This document shows, piece after piece, positions 32,427 through 39,969 of a DNA stretch of 64,000 nucleotides. The number at the start of each line of letters is the position of its first letter. The first letter of the stretch is position 1. The translations under genes and the position numbers were made by a program. Origin of the DNA: Acidithiobacillus sp. YTS05 (GTDB taxonomy: Bacteria; Pseudomonadota; Gammaproteobacteria; Acidithiobacillales; Acidithiobacillaceae); assembly GCF_024396695.1 (NCBI RefSeq), contig NZ_CP094359.1, forward strand, positions 2,008,501-2,072,500, given 5' to 3'. Under the pieces are notes generated by a model. The model had not been told where the DNA came from. It ran no database searches and worked only from the letters and a program-made list of their open reading frames with translations.

Positions 32427-33988
32427 GGCTCCACCAACTCCACAGCGGCCAACTTTTCGATGCGACTTTCGCCACTGGGACGAGGTCTCTTCGCCAGGAG
32501 GCTCCAGCAAGCGAGCCCGGCAAAGATCCAGCCCGCCCAATAAAAAACTTCGTTGAAGGCGAGCATGGCGGCATGCAGATGTACCTGTTCCGCCAGATCC
32601 TTCTGGGCCGCAGACTCTCCCAGAACGATGCGAAACTGCGCCAGATTTGCGTGCCAAGCTGCCAGATTGCTCCCCTGATCCTCCACCAGAAAATGGCGAA
32701 ACAAATCCATGCGCCGCTCCCAGAGGGCGGCCACCAGAGGGATTCCCAGGGCCTGGCCACTGCTACGCAGTAAATTGAGCAGCATGGCCGCTTCCTGTTC
32801 ATTCGTGCCCGCAAGCCCCCAGACACCGATGCGCGCCCACGACCCGAAAACACCACCAAGCCCCAGTCCGACCAGGGCCGGGGGGCCCGCGAGGGCCGAT
32901 GGGGAAACGGGAAGATCGTAGGAGGAGAGCCAAAAAGCACCGACCGCGAGCAGCAGCATACTCAATACCGCCCAGGGGCGCGGATCGAAGCGTCCAAGAA
33001 TCCAGTGGCTCAACCAGGCACTGAGTGGCGCAAACAGAGCCAAGCTCAGGAGAATCTGACCAATGGCACGAGCACTGTACGCAAAACTCAACTGATACTG
33101 CACAATGAGCAAGGCCAGGCTTCCCTGAAAGGCCAGAGCCGTCAGAAAAATGCCCAGACTTGCCAGCAGGACGTTGCGCTGGCGAAACAATCGGTAATCG
33201 ACAACAGGTTTCTCCGCCAGCGGCAGCCAAAGGAAGAAACTGCAAAGCAGCACAACCCCCGCCACAAACAAGAAACGGAATTCTCCTGAACGCCACCAGT
33301 CGTCCTTGCTGCCCAGGTTACAGGCCATCAGCAACGCCAAAAGACCAAGGCAAAGGAGTCCGTATCCCGGCCAATCCATGCGGGCGGCGCCCCGCTGCGA
33401 GGGGGCTTCCCAGAAGAGAATTCCCAAAAAACTGGCCCAAAGCACCGGAAGGTTGAGATAAAAAAGCCAACGCCATCCCCATGCATCGGCAATCCAGCCA
33501 CCGATGAATGGACCCAAGGCAAAGGGCGTGATCGCCGCAAACCCCCAGAGAAAGAGCCCGCTACTGCGATGATTTTCATGGTAATGACGAAGCAGCAGCT
33601 GCAGCGATAGCGGAATACTGAGCCCGCCGGCCAGACCCGAAAAGATGCGCGCCAACAGAAAAAGATTGTAATTCGAGGTACTGGCATTGATCGCAGAGCT
33701 GATCAGCAGAACGGCCAGACAGGCCAGCAGGCCATCCCGCGCCCCCCAGCGACCGCTGACCCAACGTGCCAAAGGCAATCCCAGCCCCAGGAAGAGAAAA
33801 TACAGATCCTGGGTCCAGTCACCATACATCGGCGCACGCCCCAGACTCCCGGCAATATAGGGAATCATCGGCAAATAGGCACCAGCGTTGAAGAGCACCA
33901 AAAAATGCGCAAGACCAATCGCCAGATTCACCGCAAGAAACGGCGCCGCTTGACCTTGACTGCTACGGGCACGCAGGACGTGGAGCAT
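32423..33988 (-). CDS. emrB: EmrB/DHA2-type MFS drug exporter
   Basis: Proton-driven transporter of 521 residues with 14 predicted membrane helices, the DHA2 plan. The motif A region reads WVSGRWGARDGLL, and the motif C-like helix FGLGGLS... of MFS antiporters corresponds to GLAGGLSIPLSLQLLL and GFAAITPFALGPFIGGW. It is the first gene of the emrB-OMF-emrA operon. The ATG follows a hairpin that partly covers the GGGAG ribosome-binding site. Several palindromes precede it; no regulator gene is adjacent. Confidence 0.9.
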   Translation of the reverse strand: MLHVLRARSSQGQAAPFLAVNLAIGLAHFLVLFNAGAYLPMIPYIAGSLGRAPMYGDWTQDLYFLFLGLGLPLARWVSGRWGARDGLLACLAVLLISSAINASTSNYNLFLLARIFSGLAGGLSIPLSLQLLLRHYHENHRSSGLFLWGFAAITPFALGPFIGGWIADAWGWRWLFYLNLPVLWASFLGILFWEAPSQRGAARMDWPGYGLLCLGLLALLMACNLGSKDDWWRSGEFRFLFVAGVVLLCSFFLWLPLAEKPVVDYRLFRQRNVLLASLGIFLTALAFQGSLALLIVQYQLSFAYSARAIGQILLSLALFAPLSAWLSHWILGRFDPRPWAVLSMLLLAVGAFWLSSYDLPVSPSALAGPPALVGLGLGGVFGSWARIGVWGLAGTNEQEAAMLLNLLRSSGQALGIPLVAALWERRMDLFRHFLVEDQGSNLAAWHANLAQFRIVLGESAAQKDLAEQVHLHAAMLAFNEVFYWAGWIFAGLACWSLLAKRPRPSGESRIEKLAAVELVEP

Positions 33989-33992
33989 CGTA

Positions 33993-34016
33993 CTCCCGGT
34001 TTCGTGAAAAACCGGG
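33993..34016 (-). promoter_or_regulatory. Hairpin covering the emrB ribosome-binding site
   Basis: On the minus strand CCCGGTTT pairs with AAACCGGG (33995-34016, 8 bp, 6-base loop). The GGGAG box of emrB (33993-33997) is partly inside the stem, five bases before the ATG. Folding would limit initiation. Confidence 0.5.
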
Positions 34017-34039
34017 CAATCCTAGCAACGCCAGAGTTA

Positions 34040-34077
34040 TCGAACAAATCGATTAGATTGATAGAATATATCTAATG
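34040..34077 (-). promoter_or_regulatory. Inverted repeats upstream of emrB
   Basis: ATTAGAT (34053-34059) and ATCTAAT (34071-34077) are perfect arms separated by 11 bases, a LysR-like spacing. A second pair, ATCGA/TCGAT (34040-34054), overlaps it. The stretch is A+T-rich. It is a candidate regulator site for the exporter operon. Confidence 0.45.
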
Positions 34078-34080
34078 TAA

Positions 34081-34099
34081 CGATAGCAGATGACTATCG
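34081..34099 (-). other. Stem-loop after nasT
   Basis: CGATAG and CTATCG pair over a 7-base loop, 31 bases beyond the nasT stop. The following minus-strand bases (TTACATT) give only a weak T run, so it may be a poor terminator. Confidence 0.35.
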
Positions 34100-34129
34100 G
34101 CAATTTTGGCCCCGGATGACAGGTTCTCG

Positions 34130-34699
34130 TCACAGATCCTCGATTTCGATGATCTGTAGGGCAATTTCAATGAGTTTTTTCCCCTGGTTCATTGCCAGAC
34201 GACGCATTCGCTGGTAGGCCTCAGCCTCCGTGATTTGCAGGTCCCGCATGACGATGCCCTTGGCCTGTTCGATGATCTTGCGTTCATTCAAAGCGGTACG
34301 GGTGTTGCTCAATTCCTGGCGCAGTTGGCGGTATTCCGCATAGCGTAGTGCCGCAACTTTGAGGATGGGGGCTATGTCGCGCGCAGCGATTCCGTGCGCC
34401 ACATAGGCGGCCACCCCGGCGCGAATGGCGCGACGCATAGTATCTTCATCCTCCGGGGCGCCAAGCACCACCACCGGAAGCTCCAGGGTTTCACTCAGGA
34501 AAACGATGTGTTCGAGGACGTCGCGCGCGGGGGAGCTGGCATCGGCGATGATGACTTCTGCTTGGCATTCCTCTACGCGCTGCCAGGACAAGGTCTGCCA
34601 CGAAAGCACGGCAGGGACACTGTGGCCTTCTGCGATCAGTGCATCGCGCAGAATGGCCACGCGCGCGTCATCGTCATCGATGAGAACGATTCGGTACAT
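34130..34699 (-). CDS. nasT: NasT-type ANTAR antitermination regulator
   Basis: RNA-binding response regulator of 189 residues. The receiver domain carries acidic residues at 8-11 and a phosphoacceptor-position Asp53. The C-terminal ANTAR domain, about residues 130-188, has the typical KIIEQAKGIVMRDLQITEAEAY and ends in a short helix. In other bacteria NasT binds two-hairpin leaders with hexaloops and prevents termination; NasS holds it inactive without nitrate. Here it is the last gene of the nirB operon, eight bases after cbiX. nasS is 11 kb away in its own unit. Confidence 0.9.
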   Translation of the reverse strand: MYRIVLIDDDDARVAILRDALIAEGHSVPAVLSWQTLSWQRVEECQAEVIIADASSPARDVLEHIVFLSETLELPVVVLGAPEDEDTMRRAIRAGVAAYVAHGIAARDIAPILKVAALRYAEYRQLRQELSNTRTALNERKIIEQAKGIVMRDLQITEAEAYQRMRRLAMNQGKKLIEIALQIIEIEDL

Positions 34700-34707
34700 G
34701 GGGGCGG

Positions 34708-35067
34708 TCAGGCCAGGAGACGTAACACCGCCGAGCGCACGATTTCGGATTCCCCGACGGGCGGGTCGAGAGTGATCTTACAATCGGGCAGGTCCGTCGC
34801 CAGCTCCTGCAGGATTCGTGGTACATCGTCACGCAGGTGGCGTCCACGACTCCAGAACAGGGGGGTAATCTGGAAATTGCGGCTACCCCGAGCGAATTCC
34901 GCTTGGATGGCTTCTGGCAAGCTCGGCGACCATAGTTCCAGGTAGCAAAGAACGATGCGGCGCTGGGAATGGGCGGCTTGCAAGTCGGCGGCAATCCATT
35001 CGAAGGGCTGGCGCCATTCGGGGTCGCGCGAGCCATGGGCGAGGAGTAGTTGCACCGGATGGGTCAT
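34708..35067 (-). CDS. cbiX: Sirohydrochlorin ferrochelatase-like protein (CbiX/SirB, short form)
   Basis: Short CbiX-type chelatase of 119 residues. The N-terminal LLLAHGSRDPEW contains the catalytic-type His, and a central stretch reads CYLELWSPSLPEAI and ITPLFWSRGRHLRDDVP, with the second His. By family it inserts iron into sirohydrochlorin, the last step of siroheme synthesis, and siroheme is the cofactor of NirB in the same operon. ATG 35067 overlaps the cobA stop. A longer frame upstream only shadows cobA. Confidence 0.8.
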   Translation of the reverse strand: MTHPVQLLLAHGSRDPEWRQPFEWIAADLQAAHSQRRIVLCYLELWSPSLPEAIQAEFARGSRNFQITPLFWSRGRHLRDDVPRILQELATDLPDCKITLDPPVGESEIVRSAVLRLLA

Positions 35068-35855
35068 AGGCATTGGATGGGAAGAGCAGGGACGGCTGGC
35101 GGGGGTGTTGGCAGCCAAGCCAGTATATCCCCCAACTCCACCACCGCGCCAATGATGAGTATCGCCGGGCTGCCAATGCCCGCGCGGGCGATTGCCGTGG
35201 GCAATTCCTGCACCGTGCTGCGCAGTTGGCGCTGTTCCAGGGTCGCCCATTGGATGGCTATCGCCGGGGTCAGCGCTGGCATCCCGCCGGCCAGTAGACC
35301 GGCACAGATCTGGGCGATCTGCGCGATCCCCATGTAGATGACCAGGGTGTCGGCGGCCCCAGCATAGCGTCTCCAGTCGATGGGCTCGGAATTGCGCGCC
35401 TGTTGCCCAGTGCAGAACAGTACCGACCGGCTCATCTGTCGGTGGGTGAGAGGAATGCCGGCATAGGCGGCGGCACCCATGGCACTGGTAATTCCGGGAA
35501 TGATTTCGTACTCGATGCCGGCGGCGCGCAGAGCGAGGCATTCCTCACTACCGCGCCCAAAGAGAAATGGGTCCCCACCCTTTAGACGCAGCACTCGTAG
35601 CCCCTGGCGCGCGGCACGGATCATCTGCTCGTGGATGCGCATTTGCTCGGTGGAAGCTTGCCCGCCCCGCTTGCCGACATCCACCCGCCGGCAACGGGGT
35701 GGAGCCAAAGACAGGATGGCGGGATTGGCGAGCGCGTCATAAAAGATCACTTCTGCCCTCTCCAGACGTCGCACTGCGCGCAGAGTCAGAAGATCAGGAT
35801 CGCCGGGACCGGCGCCTACCAGAGAAACCGGATGGAGGGGGGAAGAGGTCGTCAT
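35064..35855 (-). CDS. cobA: Uroporphyrinogen-III C-methyltransferase
   Basis: Makes precorrin-2 from uroporphyrinogen III using two S-adenosylmethionine. Family motifs: VGAGPGDPDLLTLRA at the N-terminus, LKGGDPFLFGRGSEE, IIPGITSAMGAAAYAGIPLTHR, and LVIYMG. At 263 residues it has only the methyltransferase domain and lacks the CysG dehydrogenase/chelatase half. It supplies siroheme to NirB together with cbiX. The precorrin-2 dehydrogenase is not in the window. Confidence 0.95.
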   Translation of the reverse strand: MTTSSPLHPVSLVGAGPGDPDLLTLRAVRRLERAEVIFYDALANPAILSLAPPRCRRVDVGKRGGQASTEQMRIHEQMIRAARQGLRVLRLKGGDPFLFGRGSEECLALRAAGIEYEIIPGITSAMGAAAYAGIPLTHRQMSRSVLFCTGQQARNSEPIDWRRYAGAADTLVIYMGIAQIAQICAGLLAGGMPALTPAIAIQWATLEQRQLRSTVQELPTAIARAGIGSPAILIIGAVVELGDILAWLPTPPPAVPALPIQCL

Positions 35856-35867
35856 GAGAGTTTTCCT

Positions 35868-36884
35868 TTAGGCCGCGATACGGGTGAAGGACTGCCGCAG
35901 CAGGGCGCGTGCGTTGGCCAGATCCGCGCAACGACCGCTCAGCAGCAGCAGCGCCGCAGCCTGCTCGGCAATGGCGAGGGGTAAAGCCCGCCGGCCGTCG
36001 AGCACGGCGGAAATGAATTCACTGGTACTTGCCGCGAGATTATCTGGCAGCTCCGGTAGTTGCGCGAGGGAGGCATGGTCTTTGGCCAGCAACAACCGGC
36101 TCTCCCCTTGATGACAGAGAAAGAGATCGGGACGACGCTGAGGATTGGCGAAGGGCTCCCCCTCCGTCGCGCGAAAACAGAGGGCGGGAATCTCCGTAGC
36201 CAGAAAAAATTCCTGCAAGCGCTGTAGATACGGGGGATGGGTGACGGCCGCACAGACGAGCGCCTCCTGCGGTGCGAAAGGATGCAACCCTTTGAGCAAC
36301 GTGTGCACACTGGAACGGATTCCCAGACTTTCGCGCAAGGCAAAGATGCGCGCCAATCCTGGCTGCCAGGCCGAAAGCGGCAGATAGACCAACCCTTGCA
36401 ACTGAAGTAGGGTTTCCGCTTGCGCGAGGTTTGCCGCTGCCGCCAGACCCAAGTGCTCCAGGATCTGCCCTGTGTGGACTCGCCCTTGCGGCGAATGGTC
36501 TGCGGATGCCGATCCAGGCAGGTCATCGAGATCAGCACCGTGGATTAAAACCGAGACACCGCAACGGGTGAGGGTGAGCGCCAGGAGGGGCAGGAGATTG
36601 GCGCGCCGTCGCGTGCCATTGTAGCTGGCAAACACGACGGGGCGCAGGCGACCGGGTCGGGAAATGGTGCTCATGCGGGCGCGAACGGCATCGTGAAAGC
36701 CCAGCAGTTCGCCAAGACTCTCGCCCTTGATGCGGTAGGCCACCCAGAAGGCTCCCGCATACAGCTCTGGCAATTCGCCATGCAGCCAGGCGCCCATGAG
36801 CTCCTCAGCCTCTTCCCGCCGCAAGTCTTCGGCATGTTCACGGCCACGGGCGACGCGACTGAGATATTGCTTCCACGTACTCAT
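35868..36884 (-). CDS. ybiB: TrpD2/YbiB-like glycosyltransferase-family protein
   Basis: Protein of 338 residues related to anthranilate phosphoribosyltransferase but of the YbiB (TrpD2) group. The N-terminal helical domain has GAFWVAYRIKGES, and the C-terminal domain has VVFASYNGTRRRANLLPLLAL in place of the phosphate-binding GTGGD loop of true TrpD. YbiB of E. coli binds nucleic acid and is SOS-controlled. Here the gene lies between nasA and cobA and overlaps the nasA stop, so it is expressed with nitrate assimilation. A true tryptophan role is unlikely. Confidence 0.85.
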   Translation of the reverse strand: MSTWKQYLSRVARGREHAEDLRREEAEELMGAWLHGELPELYAGAFWVAYRIKGESLGELLGFHDAVRARMSTISRPGRLRPVVFASYNGTRRRANLLPLLALTLTRCGVSVLIHGADLDDLPGSASADHSPQGRVHTGQILEHLGLAAAANLAQAETLLQLQGLVYLPLSAWQPGLARIFALRESLGIRSSVHTLLKGLHPFAPQEALVCAAVTHPPYLQRLQEFFLATEIPALCFRATEGEPFANPQRRPDLFLCHQGESRLLLAKDHASLAQLPELPDNLAASTSEFISAVLDGRRALPLAIAEQAAALLLLSGRCADLANARALLRQSFTRIAA

Positions 36885-39640
36885 GAGGCCTCCGCCAAAC
36901 GACTCTGAAGTAACTGTTGAATCTCTGGCTTGCAGGAACCGCATTCCGTCCCTGCGCCACAGCACTGCATGACGCCCTCCAGGGTATCGGCGCCATTGGC
37001 AATGACTTGCCGAATGGTCTTTTCGTCGACGCCCTTGCAGGCACAAATGCCCCGCGAACGCTCCCACGCCCCTAGATTGTCTGGTACCCGAGGCGCCAAC
37101 AACGCTAGGCGGAAGGCGTCGATGGCCGTCCCCTCCAGGAGGAGCTGGCGCAACCAATCCAGGGTTTGTAGCCCGCCCCACAGGCGCAAGCCGGTCAAGC
37201 GTCCGCCGCGGATACGCAAACGCTTGCTCAGGCCTTGGCGAGGATCTTCGTAGAGCAGGGTATTCGGGCCAAACAAAGCGAGCGCTGCGTCCCAGCGTTG
37301 GGCCAGTTCCGCTTCTGGTGCCTGCGCGGCGGCCACCCGCAAAAGGACTGCTGCACCATGTTTGGATACCAGGGGGGTGATGCTGGCGTAGGGAAAGCCC
37401 TGGGCCAGTTGGCGTAGGATTGCGGATAGGTCTCTCGTGTCGTCTTCCACCAGGACTGCCGCCTCCCAGGGGAGTTCGGCAGCACTGATGCGCACCGCCG
37501 TATGCTTGAATTCCGGCTCGCCGGAGTATGGATCGATGGCAGCCTGGGTTACGCTGTTGCACAGGGCCGCCGGGGAATATCGTGAGCCAAAATGCATGGG
37601 CACAAATAGCAGACCACGCTGCAGGCTGTCATCGTACTGCAGGCGGTACAACGCCGCGCCACGGCGGCTTTCGACGTGCACTAATTGCCCTTCCTGCAGC
37701 CCGTATTGCCGCGCATCCTGCGGATGGATGGCGAGCAAGGCCTCTTCGGCACTGGCAAAGAGGCTCGCCGCCCTGCCGGTACGCGCCATGCTGTGCCACT
37801 GATCACGCAGGCGCCCGGTCGTCAGGCGCAGGGGGTATCGGGCGTCGATTTCCTCGGCCACTCCGAGATGCGCCGGGGCATGAAAACGGGCACGACCGCT
37901 GGGGGTGGGGAAGATACCATTGGCATAGAGCCGCACTTGGCCACTCTTTGCCCCGGCAGGGAAAGGCCACTGTTGCGGACCTTGCCTATCGAGAATGGCA
38001 ATTTCCAGGCCGCCGATATCGAGATCCCGTCCAATCGTGCAGCGACGGTATTCGGCAAAGATGCTGGCCGTATCGTGAAAGGAAAACATGCGCAAGGCCC
38101 GCTGCTGCCAGGAGTCGTCTTTACGATCCGGCAGGGGTACGCTCAGGCGGTCCAGGGCCAAAGCCAGAGCGTGGGCAAAGTCGCAGAATATCTGCCAGTC
38201 CGGTCGGGCAGAACCCGGCGGGGGAACGGCCGCCTGCAGGTGGGAAATACGCCGCTCGGAGTTGGTGACCAGGGCCTCGCGCTCGCCCCAACTCGCTGCT
38301 GGCAGGAGCCAATGGGCAAAGGGCATGGTTTCGCCATCCAAGTAGCTCTCTTGCAAAACGACCTGTTCGGCAGTGCGCAAGGCTCGTTCCACCTGTTGGC
38401 GATCCGGTAGGGAAAGCACGGGATTGGTGCAGGTGATCCAGATGGCTGCCAGATCCCCCCGCTCCAGCGCCTGGAACATGGGCACGGCGGTGTATCCCGG
38501 CTCCGGGTGCAGGGTTTCGACACCCCAAAGCTCGGCAATGGCGGCGCGATCTTCGCCATTGGCAATCTCCCGATGCCCCGGTAACAGGGCCGGCATTCCC
38601 CCGGTCTCGCGCCCGCCCATGGCATTGGGCTGACCGGTGAGACTGAATGGGCCAGCGCCTGGACGCCCGATCTGTCCGGTGGCAAGGTGCAGGTTGATCA
38701 GGGCAACATTGTTGTCGGTACCGTGGGCCGACTGGTTCAGACCCTGGCACCACAAGGAGAGAACCGCGGGCGACGTGGCGAAGAGCTCGGTCGCCCGCTG
38801 CAGATCGGCCTCGGCAATCTGACAGAGCTCGGCCACGCGCTGCGGGGTATATTCTTGCACCCGCTGTTTGAGTTCCTGCCAGCCCTCCGTATGCTGTTGA
38901 ATGAAATCGGTGTCCAGCCTGTCATTCCAGATCAAGAGGTGCAAGATGCCGTGGAACAGCGCCACGTCAGTACCCGGCAGGATGGGGAGAAACAGATCGG
39001 CAATGCTGGCCGCTGCCGTGCGCCTTGGGTCGACGACGATGATGCGCAACTCGGGACGCTGGGCCTTGGCCGCTTCGATGCGACGAAAAATGATCGGGTG
39101 GGCATATGCGACATTCGCTCCCACGATGAACAGACAGTCGGTTCGTTCCAGATCCTCGTAGCTGCAGGGCACCGAATCCATACCCAGGCTCCGTTTATAG
39201 CCCGACACCGCCGATGCCATGCATAGGCGGGAGTTGGTATCGATATGATTGGTGCCGAGAAACCCTTTGGCCAGTTTGTTGACCACGTAATAGTCTTCCG
39301 TCGGCAACTGGCCAGAGACATAAAAGGCGAGGGCCTGGGGTCCGCGATCCCGATAGATCTCGGCCCAACGGGTGGCGATCTGGCGCATACTCTGCTCCCA
39401 GCTGGCCTGCTGCCACGTTTCGTCGGCCACCCGTTGCAGCGGAACAGTGGCACGGCCGGGACCGTGCACTGTCTGCGCCAGCGTCATACCCTTGCTGCAG
39501 AGCTGGCCAAAATTGGCCGGATGTTCAGGATCTCCGCGCACGCCCAGGATCCGCTCGCCATCATGTTCGATGAGAACCCCGCAACCCGTGCCACAGTACG
39601 GACATACGGACCGGCTTTCGCGTAGGGCTGGGGGGTTCAC
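36881..39640 (-). CDS. nasA: Assimilatory nitrate reductase, large subunit
   Basis: Molybdopterin (bis-MGD) enzyme of 919 residues that reduces nitrate to nitrite in the cytoplasm. The N-terminal [4Fe-4S] ligands are CPYCGTGC with LCSKG, followed by molybdopterin domains with DTNSRLCMASAVSGYK and the C-terminal dinucleotide-binding domain (LTTGRLRDQWHSMARTG). An extra C-terminal BFD-like [2Fe-2S] domain has CACKGVDEKTI and CGSCKPEI, as in some NasA proteins. ATG overlaps the nirD stop. No signal peptide is present. Confidence 0.95.
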   Translation of the reverse strand: MNPPALRESRSVCPYCGTGCGVLIEHDGERILGVRGDPEHPANFGQLCSKGMTLAQTVHGPGRATVPLQRVADETWQQASWEQSMRQIATRWAEIYRDRGPQALAFYVSGQLPTEDYYVVNKLAKGFLGTNHIDTNSRLCMASAVSGYKRSLGMDSVPCSYEDLERTDCLFIVGANVAYAHPIIFRRIEAAKAQRPELRIIVVDPRRTAAASIADLFLPILPGTDVALFHGILHLLIWNDRLDTDFIQQHTEGWQELKQRVQEYTPQRVAELCQIAEADLQRATELFATSPAVLSLWCQGLNQSAHGTDNNVALINLHLATGQIGRPGAGPFSLTGQPNAMGGRETGGMPALLPGHREIANGEDRAAIAELWGVETLHPEPGYTAVPMFQALERGDLAAIWITCTNPVLSLPDRQQVERALRTAEQVVLQESYLDGETMPFAHWLLPAASWGEREALVTNSERRISHLQAAVPPPGSARPDWQIFCDFAHALALALDRLSVPLPDRKDDSWQQRALRMFSFHDTASIFAEYRRCTIGRDLDIGGLEIAILDRQGPQQWPFPAGAKSGQVRLYANGIFPTPSGRARFHAPAHLGVAEEIDARYPLRLTTGRLRDQWHSMARTGRAASLFASAEEALLAIHPQDARQYGLQEGQLVHVESRRGAALYRLQYDDSLQRGLLFVPMHFGSRYSPAALCNSVTQAAIDPYSGEPEFKHTAVRISAAELPWEAAVLVEDDTRDLSAILRQLAQGFPYASITPLVSKHGAAVLLRVAAAQAPEAELAQRWDAALALFGPNTLLYEDPRQGLSKRLRIRGGRLTGLRLWGGLQTLDWLRQLLLEGTAIDAFRLALLAPRVPDNLGAWERSRGICACKGVDEKTIRQVIANGADTLEGVMQCCGAGTECGSCKPEIQQLLQSRLAEAS

Positions 39641-39957
39641 GACTGCGTCTCCGGCAGACCCAGCCAGATTTCCTCGCCTTCCGTTTTGAGAGGAAAGGTC
39701 TTTACACAGCCTTGATCGGGAGGCAAGGCTTGGCCGCTCTCCAGGTCGATCTGCCAGTTGTGTAACGGGCAGAATACCGTCTTGCCCGACACGAAGCCCT
39801 CCGAGAGGGGACCACCGCGATGGGGACAGCGGTTATGCACTGCGAACAATTCGCCCGCTTCGTTACAGAGCACGGCAATCTGCCCTGCTGGCGTCTCCAC
39901 ATAGCGACCCCCACCCAGGGGCACTTCGTCTATCCTGCCCAAAGGAAACCATTCCAT
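39637..39957 (-). CDS. nirD: Nitrite reductase small subunit, Rieske type
   Basis: NirD of 106 residues. The Rieske [2Fe-2S] ligands are intact, CPHRGGPLSEG and CPLHNWQ, unlike some enterobacterial NirD that lack them. It associates with NirB, the siroheme subunit, in reduction of nitrite to ammonium with NAD(P)H. Start and stop overlap or nearly overlap nirB and nasA; 12 bases lie between nirB and this gene. Confidence 0.94.
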   Translation of the reverse strand: MEWFPLGRIDEVPLGGGRYVETPAGQIAVLCNEAGELFAVHNRCPHRGGPLSEGFVSGKTVFCPLHNWQIDLESGQALPPDQGCVKTFPLKTEGEEIWLGLPETQS

Positions 39958-39969
39958 ATTCTGCCCTCC

